Below the pieces are notes generated by a model. The model made no database searches. It was not told the DNA's origin and saw only the letters and a list, made by a program, of their open reading frames with translations. Shown one piece after another: positions 7,065 through 14,555 of a DNA stretch of 41,069 nt. This DNA is from Ectopseudomonas oleovorans (lineage in GTDB: Bacteria > Pseudomonadota > Gammaproteobacteria > Pseudomonadales > Pseudomonadaceae): assembly GCF_003052605.1 (NCBI RefSeq), contig NZ_QASO01000093.1, forward strand, positions 1-41,069, in the 5' to 3' direction. A program made the position numbers and the translations under genes. Numbering within the stretch: the stretch's first letter is position 1; each line of letters begins with the position of its first letter.

Positions 7065-10000
7065 ATGGCTGACAGCAAGGAAGTCCGATTCCAGCAGGAC
7101 ATCATCACCGCCATGGTCGCCCAGGGCTGGCTCACCGGCCCGGCCAGCGGCTATGACCGGCGCACGGCGCTGTATACCGAGGACTTTCTCGGTTACTTCA
7201 AGGACGCCTGGCCGGAGCGTTGGGACAAGTTCGCCAAGGCCAACCCGAACAACCCGGAAGCCGTGCTGGTGCAGAAGCTGGTGCGCGAACTGGAGCAGGA
7301 CGGCACCCTGGATGTGCTGCGCCATGGCTTCAAGCTGCCGGGAGTGAAGATCGAGGTGTGCAGCTTCAAGCCCGACCACGGCATGAACCCGGACACCCTC
7401 AAGCGCTACCAGTGCAACCGCCTGCGCGTGGTGCCGGAGGTGTCTTATTCCCCTCACTTCCGCGAGGGGGAATACAACCCCCGTCTGGATCTGGTGCTGT
7501 TCGTCAACGGCATTCCTGTTGCCACGCTGGAGCTGAAAAGCGAGTTCAAGCAGAGCGTGGAAAACGCCAAGCGCCAGTACCGCTACGACCGCCCGGTAAA
7601 AGACCCGCTGACGCGCAAACCCGAGCCGCTGCTGACCTTCAAACGTGGCGCGCTGGTGCACTTTGCCGTGAGCCAGGATGAAGTGGCGATGACCACCCAG
7701 CTGGCCGGCAAGGAAACCTTCTTCCTGCCGTTCAACCTGGGCAGCCTCGACGGCGGCGCCGGCAACCCGCCTGCGCCGGATGACAGCCAGTACGCCACCG
7801 GCTACCTGTGGCAGCGCCTGTTCCAGCCGGATGCCTGGCTCAAGGTGCTGGGCCGCTTCCTGCACCTGCAGAAGAGCGTGAAAGAAGATGCCGACGGCAA
7901 GCGCGTGACCAAGGAGACCCTGATCTTCCCGCGCTACCACCAGTGGGAAGTGGTGAACAAACTGATTGAAACCACCCGCGCCGAAGGTCCGGGCAAGCGT
8001 TACCTGATCCAGCACAGTGCCGGCTCCGGCAAGTCCAACTCGATTGCCTGGACGGCGCATCAACTGGCCTCGCTCTACGATGCCGAGGGTCAGCGCCTGT
8101 TCAACTCGGTGATCGTGATTACCGACCGTACCGTGCTGGACAAGCAACTGCAGGACACTATCTACCAGTTCGAGCACGCCCAGGGCGTGGTCAAGTGCAT
8201 CACCCGCGATGTCGGCAGCCAGAGCAAGTCTGAGCAACTGGCCGAAGCGCTGGCCGAGCAGACGCGCATCATCATCGTCACCATCCAGACCTTCCCGGCA
8301 TTGTTCGATGCGCTGGACAAATACCCCAAACTGGCCAGCGGGCGCTATGCGGTGATCGCCGACGAGGCGCACTCCTCGCAGACCGGCTCATCGGCCAGCA
8401 AGCTCAAGCAGATTCTCGGCAGCGATGCCCCGGACGCCGAAGAGATCAGCGCCGAAGAGCTGCTGGACGCTGCCGTGGCTGCCCGCGCGCCCAACGAGCG
8501 CATCAGCTACTACGCCTTTACCGCCACGCCCAAGGCCAAGACCCTGGAGCTGTTCGGTCGCCCGGCCAACCCGGATTTACCACCCAGTGCCGACAACAAG
8601 CCCGAGGCGTTTCACCTGTACTCCATGCGCCAGGCCATCGAGGAAGGTTTCATCCTCGATGTGCTGCAGAACTACACCACCTACAGCACCGCCTGGAAAA
8701 TCGCCCACCCGGACGGCGACGACGAGGAAGTGGACTCGAAAAAGGCGCGCATGAAGCTGGCGCGCTGGGTGCGCCTGCATCCGTACAACATCAGCCAGAA
8801 GGTGGAGGTGATCGTCGAGCACTTCCGCGCCAATATCCGCCACCTGCTGGGCGGCCAGGCCAAGGCCATGGTGGTTACCAGCAGCCGGCAGGAAGCAGTG
8901 CGTTACCAGTTGGCAGTGCAGGCCTATGTGCAGCAGATGGGCTACACCGACGTGCACCCGCTGGTGGCCTTCTCCGGCAGTGTGCTGCCGGATGGAGTGA
9001 TCCCCGAAGAAGTGACGGAAAGCAGCAGCCTGCTCAACCCCGGCCTGAACGGGCGTGACCTGGCGGAAGCCTTCGACACCCAGGACTTCAACGTGATGAT
9101 CGCCGCCAACAAGTACCAGACCGGCTTCGATCAGCCCAAGCTGTGCGCGATGTACGTGGACAAGAAGCTGCAGGGCGTGGACTGCGTGCAAACCCTGTCG
9201 CGGCTGAACCGCACCTTCGGCGACAGCAAACCGACCTTCATCCTCGACTTCTTCAACGACGCCCAGGACATTCTCGACGCCTTCCTGCCGTACTACACCA
9301 AGGCCGAGCTGACCGACGTGACCGACCCGCAGCTCATCTATGACCTGCAGAAGAAGCTGGATGCCGAGGGTATTTATCACTGGGAAGAAGTGACGGCGTT
9401 CGCGCTGGCCTTCTTCGACCCCAAGGCCGCCGCCAGCAAACTCAGCTACTACTGCGCGCCTGCCAAGGAGCGCTTTGCCAAGCGCTACAAGCTGGCCCAG
9501 GAATCACGCCTGCATGCGCTGGAATTCAAGCGTACCGCCGAGCGCAACGGCGACAGCGCAGGCGTGAAGAAGGCCGAAGCAGCGGTCAAGGAAGCCGGCG
9601 AGCAGGTGGATCAGCTCGACCTGTTCAAGAAGAACCTGCAGAGCTTCGTGCGTCTGTACGAGTTCCTCTCGCAGATCATTCCCTATGAGGATCGCGAGCT
9701 GGAGCAGCTGTGCGTATACGCCAAGCACCTGCACCCGCTGCTGCGCGTGGATCGCCTCGATCAGGAAGACGTGGACGTGGGCGAGCTGCAACTGACCCAC
9801 TACCGCCTGACCAAGCGCGCCGAGCACCAGCTGCGCCTGAGCGAGGAGCAAGGCAACTACGGCCTCGATCCGGCTACAGGGCTGGGCAGTGGCAAGCCCC
9901 ACGACCCGGAGAAGAAACGGCTATCGGAAATCATCGAGGCGCTGAACGATATCTTCGGCGCCGAGGTGAGCGATGAGGACCAGCTGCAGTTCCTCACCGG

Positions 10001-10241
10001 CATCGCCAACCGCATCAGCCGTCAGGAGGATGTGATGGCCCAGGTGAACAACCACTCGGTCGAGCAGGTGATGCACGGTCTGTTCCCCAAGCGCGTGCTC
10101 GACACCGTGCTGGATGCCATGACCGACAACGAAAAGATGTCGTTGGAAGTGCTGGATAACGAGACCAAGAGCCGGGCGTTTGCGTTGGTGATTTTGAAGA
10201 TGCTGACGCAGCAGGCGGGGATAGCACCAAGCATTAACTAG
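7065..10241 (+). CDS. hsdR: type I restriction endonuclease subunit HsdR
   Basis: HsdR is the motor and nuclease of the type I complex. It pulls DNA past unmethylated target sites using ATP and cuts at a distance. The 1058-residue product has the N-terminal PD-(D/E)XK nuclease motif (RLDLVLF at about 140, then ELK at about 156-158). The helicase Walker A motif is HSAGSGKS at about 317-324, the box II motif DEAH at about 432-435, and FTATP lies downstream. The length and the C-terminal helical region (residues about 800-1058) fit a complete subunit. GGAG lies upstream of the ATG. It is the last gene of the operon. The 230 bases after it hold no gene and no clear terminator. Confidence 0.95.
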   Translation: MADSKEVRFQQDIITAMVAQGWLTGPASGYDRRTALYTEDFLGYFKDAWPERWDKFAKANPNNPEAVLVQKLVRELEQDGTLDVLRHGFKLPGVKIEVCSFKPDHGMNPDTLKRYQCNRLRVVPEVSYSPHFREGEYNPRLDLVLFVNGIPVATLELKSEFKQSVENAKRQYRYDRPVKDPLTRKPEPLLTFKRGALVHFAVSQDEVAMTTQLAGKETFFLPFNLGSLDGGAGNPPAPDDSQYATGYLWQRLFQPDAWLKVLGRFLHLQKSVKEDADGKRVTKETLIFPRYHQWEVVNKLIETTRAEGPGKRYLIQHSAGSGKSNSIAWTAHQLASLYDAEGQRLFNSVIVITDRTVLDKQLQDTIYQFEHAQGVVKCITRDVGSQSKSEQLAEALAEQTRIIIVTIQTFPALFDALDKYPKLASGRYAVIADEAHSSQTGSSASKLKQILGSDAPDAEEISAEELLDAAVAARAPNERISYYAFTATPKAKTLELFGRPANPDLPPSADNKPEAFHLYSMRQAIEEGFILDVLQNYTTYSTAWKIAHPDGDDEEVDSKKARMKLARWVRLHPYNISQKVEVIVEHFRANIRHLLGGQAKAMVVTSSRQEAVRYQLAVQAYVQQMGYTDVHPLVAFSGSVLPDGVIPEEVTESSSLLNPGLNGRDLAEAFDTQDFNVMIAANKYQTGFDQPKLCAMYVDKKLQGVDCVQTLSRLNRTFGDSKPTFILDFFNDAQDILDAFLPYYTKAELTDVTDPQLIYDLQKKLDAEGIYHWEEVTAFALAFFDPKAAASKLSYYCAPAKERFAKRYKLAQESRLHALEFKRTAERNGDSAGVKKAEAAVKEAGEQVDQLDLFKKNLQSFVRLYEFLSQIIPYEDRELEQLCVYAKHLHPLLRVDRLDQEDVDVGELQLTHYRLTKRAEHQLRLSEEQGNYGLDPATGLGSGKPHDPEKKRLSEIIEALNDIFGAEVSDEDQLQFLTGIANRISRQEDVMAQVNNHSVEQVMHGLFPKRVLDTVLDAMTDNEKMSLEVLDNETKSRAFALVILKMLTQQAGIAPSIN

Positions 10242-10471
10242 GGTATTGCTGTTTGTCGCTGATTGACGCCCCAGAAGGATGGCTTTGAATACCGTGCGTT
10301 GAGCTGTTGTGGTGGTAGCTGCGCACCCTGGGCTCCCCTGAAGACTAGGTTTAAAGGGATTGAAAGCCCGAGGCTCATCTTTTCTGCGCTGTTCTTGGAT
10401 AATTTTTGCGTTTCAGCTATTGCAGCTTGCTAGCCAGTGACATGAAGGCGCGATTTTTTGTGTCAGCACAT

Positions 10472-11707
10472 CTAGGCCTGTCGCTTGATGTCTACCACGT
10501 TACTGGCGGCGAGCTTGTCTAAATGGTCGGCGTACCATTGCAGCATGGTCGTGCGTTGTTCGATGTACTGAGCTTTGTTGTAAACCCCGCGCACGCCCGG
10601 CGCCTTGTGGCTCAACTGAGCTTCGATATGGTCGGCCGGGAAGCCGTGCTCATTCAGAATGGTGCTGGCGATATGGCGGAAGCCGTGGCCAGTCTGCCGG
10701 CCCTCATAACCGAGGCGGCGCAGGGCCATTAGAAACACGGTATCGCTTCGGGGTTTGGTGCGGTCACTACGGCCAGGGAACAGCAGGGCATAGGCTCCAG
10801 TGATCGGCCGCAGTTCTTCCAGCAGGGCAATGGCTTGGCGGCAGAGTGGCACCAGGTGTTCGCGGCCCTTCTTGCGGCCTTTGCGTTCTACCGGGATCGT
10901 CCACACCTGCTTGGCAAAGTCGAACTCTGACCACTGGGCTTCGCGTAGCTCGCTGGGGCGGACGGCCAGCAGGGTTAGCAGGCGCAAACCTATTTGCACA
11001 TCCTTGGCGTGTGGGTAGGACTGAATTGCCCGGAGCAGCGCGGGCAGCTCGTCCCGGGAGACGTGGGCATAGTTCTCGGCTTTGCCGGAGGAAAGGAACT
11101 TGTGTATGCCCTCAAGCGGATTGTTCACGGCCCGGCCGGTAACCCTGGCCAGGTCGTACACGTCCTTGCAGTAGGCACGCACCCGGCTCATCTGCTCGAG
11201 GATGCCTTGCTGCTCCATGCCGCGCAGCAGCTCCATCCACTCCATGGACAGGATCTCTGTGTAAGGGCGCTTGCCGAAGGTGGGGAACACATGGCGCTCA
11301 AGCGCACCCATCACCCTCGCAGCGGTTCCGCTGTCCCATCCACCAAGGCGCGAGGTGTGCCACTCCCGGGCCAGGTGCTCGAACGTGTTGTTGGCAGTCG
11401 CCAGTGCCTCGGCTTTGCGCGCTTGCTTGCTGGCAAGGGGGTTGCGCCCGGCAGACGCATCGGCCTTCAGCTCAGCGGCCTTCTGTCGGGCGAGGGCGCC
11501 GCTGACTTCCGGGTAACCACCCAACCCCAACCATGACCATTTGCCGTCCGGTTTCTTGTAGCGCAGCTCCCAGGACTTGCCGCCGTTGGGCTTCACCCTG
11601 AAATACAGGCCGGCACTGTCCAATTCGCGGTAGGCAGCTGCCTCCGACTCGAGGCTGGCCAGCGTGGTATCTGCCAGGGGGCGGCGCTTGATCTCCGAAC
11701 GCTTCAT
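10472..11707 (-). CDS. int: P4-type tyrosine integrase of the tRNA-Met island
   Basis: The enzyme catalyses site-specific recombination between the island attachment site and the tRNA gene. The 411 residues start with an arm-binding DUF4102-type domain (about 1-95: AGLYFRVKPNGGKSWELRY, WLGLGGYPEVS). A core-binding domain follows at about 105-200, then the catalytic domain. The catalytic residues are visible: Arg in AVRPSELRE at about 249, His-x-x-Arg in HGFRHIAS at about 340-343, His in QLSHK, and the nucleophile Tyr in YNKAQY at about 380. The length is normal for the family (about 400). Its start is 168 bases from the tRNA-Met 3' end and it is transcribed into the island. It looks intact. 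Confidence 0.93.
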   Translation of the reverse strand: MKRSEIKRRPLADTTLASLESEAAAYRELDSAGLYFRVKPNGGKSWELRYKKPDGKWSWLGLGGYPEVSGALARQKAAELKADASAGRNPLASKQARKAEALATANNTFEHLAREWHTSRLGGWDSGTAARVMGALERHVFPTFGKRPYTEILSMEWMELLRGMEQQGILEQMSRVRAYCKDVYDLARVTGRAVNNPLEGIHKFLSSGKAENYAHVSRDELPALLRAIQSYPHAKDVQIGLRLLTLLAVRPSELREAQWSEFDFAKQVWTIPVERKGRKKGREHLVPLCRQAIALLEELRPITGAYALLFPGRSDRTKPRSDTVFLMALRRLGYEGRQTGHGFRHIASTILNEHGFPADHIEAQLSHKAPGVRGVYNKAQYIEQRTTMLQWYADHLDKLAASNVVDIKRQA

Positions 11708-11803
11708 GGTGTGTATGCCTCGAGTTCAACTTTTGTCGAAGCATACACAGGGGCATACACGGCGGGAAGGGCTAGGGGTAGATAAGTAGATACAGCCAGA
11801 GAC

Positions 11804-11831
11804 AAGAAAGCCCGCACAGGGCGGGCTTCTT
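11804..11831 (-). terminator. terminator-like hairpin after tRNA-Met
   Basis: AAGAAAGCCCGC ACAG GGCGGGCTTCTT forms a GC-rich stem with short T-rich flanks on both strands. It lies about 45 bases beyond the tRNA 3' end and ahead of the integrase start. Confidence 0.55.
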
Positions 11832-11874
11832 GGGGTGTTTCGTAGACTGCTGTAGACAGCTAGAAACGAGGATA

Positions 11875-11951
11875 TGGTGGCTACACCGGGACTTGAACCT
11901 GGGACATCAGCATTATGAATGCTGCGCTCTAACCAACTGAGCTATGTAGCC
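11875..11951 (-). tRNA. tRNA-Met (CAT), elongator type
   Basis: The 77-base cloverleaf reads GGCTACA TA GCTC...GAGC on the minus strand. It has an anticodon stem CAGCA/TGCTG around the loop TTCATAA, a T arm CCAGG TTCAAGT CCCGG and an acceptor end TGTAGCC A CCA. The CAT anticodon could also belong to a lysidine-modified tRNA-Ile2. The GGCTACA acceptor stem matches elongator tRNA-Met (E. coli GGCTACG) and not tRNA-Ile2. The encoded CCA is present. The gene is the attachment site used by the neighbouring integrase. Confidence 0.95.
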
Positions 11952-12192
11952 AACGGCGCGCATTGTCCGCGTCTCGCCTACCGCTGTCAACCCCAGATCA
12001 TCGATAAATTTACGTTTTATCAAGCGGTTAGGCTTCGCGGGTGGCGACTCCCTGAATCGCTCGTTTCTGAGCCTGCGGCTGACCTCTCAACCGCTCGGAC
12101 GGTGCTTGCGGGGCTGTCGGGCGATGCCGGAAAATCCGCCCCCAGCAGGCTGCAGCGCCGCCGTGTGCTGGACAACGAACCAGGAGAACACC

Positions 12193-12402
12193 TTGAGAGC
12201 GAGAGACGACTTCGACGATCTGCGCGCGGAGCGTGATATGCCGACGCACTACCGCAACGAACCCAACCGCCATGCCGGGCTGTGGAAGCAGATCGCGATT
12301 GGCATCATCGTCGGCTACAGCGTGCTGGGCATCATCAGTGCAGTTGCCTGGATGATCATTGCGCGCTTCATGCTGGGCGGTCTGTCGATCACGTTGCCGT
12401 AA
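12193..12402 (+). CDS. small single-pass membrane protein
   Basis: The frame gives 69 residues from a TTG at 12193, which has AGGAG six bases upstream. An alternative ATG at 12238 also has a GGAG at good spacing, so a 54-residue product is equally possible. The N-terminal part is charged (RARDDFDDLRAERD) and one membrane segment follows at about residues 33-60 (IAIGIIVGYSVLGIISAVAW). I do not recognise a named family. It follows the tRNA on the opposite strand with 240 bases between them and belongs to the core side of the island boundary. Confidence 0.6.
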   Translation: MRARDDFDDLRAERDMPTHYRNEPNRHAGLWKQIAIGIIVGYSVLGIISAVAWMIIARFMLGGLSITLP

Positions 12403-12507
12403 CGTTCACATCTCTGCATCAGCGACGTGATGGCGATGGGGTTGGCACTTGCCATCCCCTACCCGCCTCTTCATCCTGCTCCATTGTTTTCGCAAAAGAG
12501 CCCTCTC

Positions 12508-12672
12508 ATGACGCCCATCCAGAATATCGGCCTGGCGCTATTCGTCCTGCTTTCCATCGGTGTCGCCATCGGCCACAAGACCGAGTGCGGCGATGGCCGC
12601 GTGGTGGAAACCTATCTGGCCAAGGGACTGGCTTCAAAGGTGCTGGGGCATGATCTTTGCCAGCAACCCTGA
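12508..12672 (+). CDS. short secreted or membrane-anchored protein
   Basis: The frame gives 54 residues. A hydrophobic N-terminal segment (IGLALFVLLSIGVAIG, residues 4-19) looks like a signal peptide or anchor. It is followed by about 35 polar residues with two cysteines (KTECGDGR and DLCQQP), which could form a disulfide outside the cytoplasm. The ribosome-binding site is weak (AGAG nine bases upstream). The gene ends 26 bases before the lipoprotein gene on the same strand, so the two may be co-transcribed. No family recognised. Confidence 0.5.
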   Translation: MTPIQNIGLALFVLLSIGVAIGHKTECGDGRVVETYLAKGLASKVLGHDLCQQP

Positions 12673-12698
12673 ACCAACCGAACATTAAGGAAGATGTG

Positions 12699-13145
12699 AT
12701 GAAAAAGTTCGCCCTGCTGGTCAGTTGCAGTTTTCTTGGCGCCTGCGCCAACTTCGGCTCGCAGCCACCGGTACCGATTACCTCTCCCGTGGTGCAGGCG
12801 TTTCGCGATATCTGCCTGCAGACGGCACCGAGCTTTGCCGAGGCGCATCGCGTGGCGCGCCAGCATGGCGTCACCGAGATGACCGATATGGGCTTTGCCA
12901 CCGTCGGCTTCAATGCGGACAAGAGCCTGAGCATTCAGGTCAAGGTCAGCCACGAATGCGTGGTAACCAGCGAGGCGCAGGAGGATGACAGCCTGACTCG
13001 TCAGTTGCTCAGCGCAGCTGCGATCAACGCCGGCACCACGGTGCCGCGCAAGGTGCCGGTGAGGATGATGATCGCCGGGCAGCCGTTCATCCTCATGCAT
13101 GACCGTGAAGGCGGTGAAGCCTTGGTGATGCTGAAGCCGGAGTGA
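12699..13145 (+). CDS. small lipoprotein of unknown function
   Basis: The frame gives 148 residues from an ATG with AAGGAAG at good spacing. A longer upstream frame is rejected because the lysine-rich signal peptide starts here. The N-terminus MKKFALLVSCSFLGAC is a lipoprotein signal with the lipidated cysteine at 16 (lipobox LGAC). The mature part has a DICLQTAPSFAEAHRVA helix and a second cysteine pair, which resembles the NMCC_0638-type lipoproteins of Pseudomonas and Neisseria. That family link is from memory and tentative. Acidic residue after the cysteine is absent (ANF), so outer-membrane sorting is likely. Confidence 0.75.
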   Translation: MKKFALLVSCSFLGACANFGSQPPVPITSPVVQAFRDICLQTAPSFAEAHRVARQHGVTEMTDMGFATVGFNADKSLSIQVKVSHECVVTSEAQEDDSLTRQLLSAAAINAGTTVPRKVPVRMMIAGQPFILMHDREGGEALVMLKPE

Positions 13146-13159
13146 GGGGATCGCCGTAG

Positions 13160-13185
13160 GGCGGATGACGCCTTTTTCATCCGCC
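13160..13185. repeat. hairpin of the GTAGGGCGG repeat type
   Basis: GGCGGATGA and TCATCCGCC form a nearly perfect stem 15 bases after the lipoprotein stop. It may serve as a transcription stop, although it lacks a T tract. It belongs to a repeat style seen again at 17040, 17695 and 28499. Confidence 0.5.
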
Positions 13186-13245
13186 GGCTTTGAAAGGTGG
13201 ATCGAGGCGTGATCCACCCGCGGCTAACAAGCGGTACAGCCCTGC

Positions 13246-13322
13246 GTAGGAGCCCGGCCCCGGGGCGAAGCTTTTGCTTTCGCGGTGTTCATGCGATTCG
13301 CTGCGAGGCGCGGCTTCTACAG
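13246..13322. repeat. degenerate REP-type palindrome
   Basis: The stretch starts GTAGGAGCCCGGCCCCGGGGCGAA and ends CGGCTTCTAC. It is a worn copy of the GTAGGAGC...GCTCCTAC pair found elsewhere in the window. It lies between two convergent genes. Confidence 0.6.
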
Positions 13323-13362
13323 GGTGATACAGTGCCTGCTGCGTCTGTGTAGCCCCGCCGCG

Positions 13363-14292
13363 CTACAGTGTTTTACCGGGGCGCGTGGCCAGCAGCAGGC
13401 CGCCGAAGATCATCGCGGCACCCAGCCAGTGATAAAGCTGCAGGCTCTCGTTCAGCAGTACCCACCCCAGCAACGCGGTGAATACCGGCATCAGGTAGTT
13501 GGTCAGCGCCGCCTTGGCCGCGCCGATCACGCGGATGCCGTGGTTCCAGGCCAGGTAGGCCAGCAGCGAGGCGAACACGGCGGTGTAGGCGACGGCCGAG
13601 AGGTTGGCAGCGTTGATTGCCAGATGCGCGCCCTGACTCAGTTCGTATAGATAGAACGGCAGAATCAGCGGTAGGCCAAGCAGGATGAACACGCCCAGCA
13701 GTGCCAGCGGCGGGATCGGCTGCAGGTACGCCGACCAGCGCCGCAGCAGCAGCGAATACAGCGCCCAGTCGACCACGGCCAGCAGCATGATCAGGTCGCC
13801 CTGGTTGAACGACAGGCTGGCCAGACGGCTCCATTGCCCCTGGCTGATCAGCACCGCCAGGCCCGCCACGGCCACCAGCATGCCCCACCAGGCTCGGCGC
13901 GCCGGCCATTCATTGAGCAGCAGCCCGGCACCGATGAAGGTCACCAGCGGCAGGCAGGTGTTGACCAGCGAGATGTTGATGGCTGCCGTGGTCTGCGCCG
14001 CGCTGTAGAGCAGCGAGTTGTAGCCGGCGATACCCAGGCCACCGAGCACCAGCAGGCGCCAGCCGGCAGTGCGCACCGCCACGCGATGGCGCCACAACGG
14101 CATGGCAACGAAGGGTAGCAGCAGCGCCAGGGCCAGGCACCAGCGCCAGAACGACAGGGTGAACGGCGCGATCTCGCCAGCGAAGGCGCGCGCCACCAGG
14201 GCGTTGCCGGACCAGCAGAGGTTGGCCAGCAACAGGCCGAACAGCGCCAGCGGGCGCGAATGATTGAGTGCGTTCATGAGGCGACGCGACAT
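13363..14292 (-). CDS. EamA/DMT-family transporter
   Basis: The frame gives 309 residues with ten predicted membrane helices in two repeated five-helix EamA halves (about 15-145 and 160-300). This is the normal length for drug/metabolite transporters. Typical pieces are NLCWSGNALVARAF near the N-terminus and NHGIRVIGAAKAALTNYLMPVFTAL in the second half, where family members carry a proline in the helix. The substrate is not predictable. Members export amino acids or metabolites. An alternative ATG five codons in (MNALNHS) is possible, and neither start has a strong ribosome-binding site. The 263 bases upstream hold no gene. Confidence 0.85.
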   Translation of the reverse strand: MSRRLMNALNHSRPLALFGLLLANLCWSGNALVARAFAGEIAPFTLSFWRWCLALALLLPFVAMPLWRHRVAVRTAGWRLLVLGGLGIAGYNSLLYSAAQTTAAINISLVNTCLPLVTFIGAGLLLNEWPARRAWWGMLVAVAGLAVLISQGQWSRLASLSFNQGDLIMLLAVVDWALYSLLLRRWSAYLQPIPPLALLGVFILLGLPLILPFYLYELSQGAHLAINAANLSAVAYTAVFASLLAYLAWNHGIRVIGAAKAALTNYLMPVFTALLGWVLLNESLQLYHWLGAAMIFGGLLLATRPGKTL

Positions 14293-14555
14293 TTATCCGA
14301 GTGGGGGTTGGCCGGCTGTGCGCGGTCACCGAGCGGGCAGTGCTGAGCGATCATTGCGTAGCTTCCGAATCAGGCGGCTTTGCACCATACGGAGGCAGGC
14401 AAGGCTTGGCAAGGTGGCGGACCGTAGGGGACGCAGCAACCTCAACGGCGTCATGATGTTCAGGCAGGCGCGACCGAGAGCGTATGGGCGCATATTACGA
14501 GCGTGAGGGCCGAGTGGCGCGTCATTCCCGGTGCGCGCGGCGCACCCTACGGACG

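Larger units (their letters stand above)
475..11875. mobile_element. tRNA-Met-associated genomic island carrying a type I restriction-modification system
   Basis: The right boundary is the 3' end of the tRNA-Met gene at 11875. A P4-type integrase gene begins 168 bases away and points into the island, which is the usual arrangement. The cargo is an unknown two-gene unit, a nuclease-like gene and hsdM-hsdS-rhuM/fic-hsdR. The left boundary is uncertain: 475 is the degenerate tRNA-end-like site, but the IS66 element at 1-170 could also lie within or beyond a longer island. Conserved Pseudomonas genes start on the other side of the tRNA. Confidence 0.5.

Noticed and set aside
11875..11951. The CAT anticodon as tRNA-Ile2 or initiator tRNA
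   Set aside because: The acceptor stem GGCTACA/TGTAGCC and overall sequence fit elongator tRNA-Met. Initiator tRNA has a C-A mismatch at the first pair, and tRNA-Ile2 has a different stem.
12437..12455. TGGCAC followed closely by TTGC, reminiscent of a sigma-54 promoter
   Set aside because: The spacing between the two elements is wrong (almost none in place of four to five bases), and no sigma-54-type gene follows.
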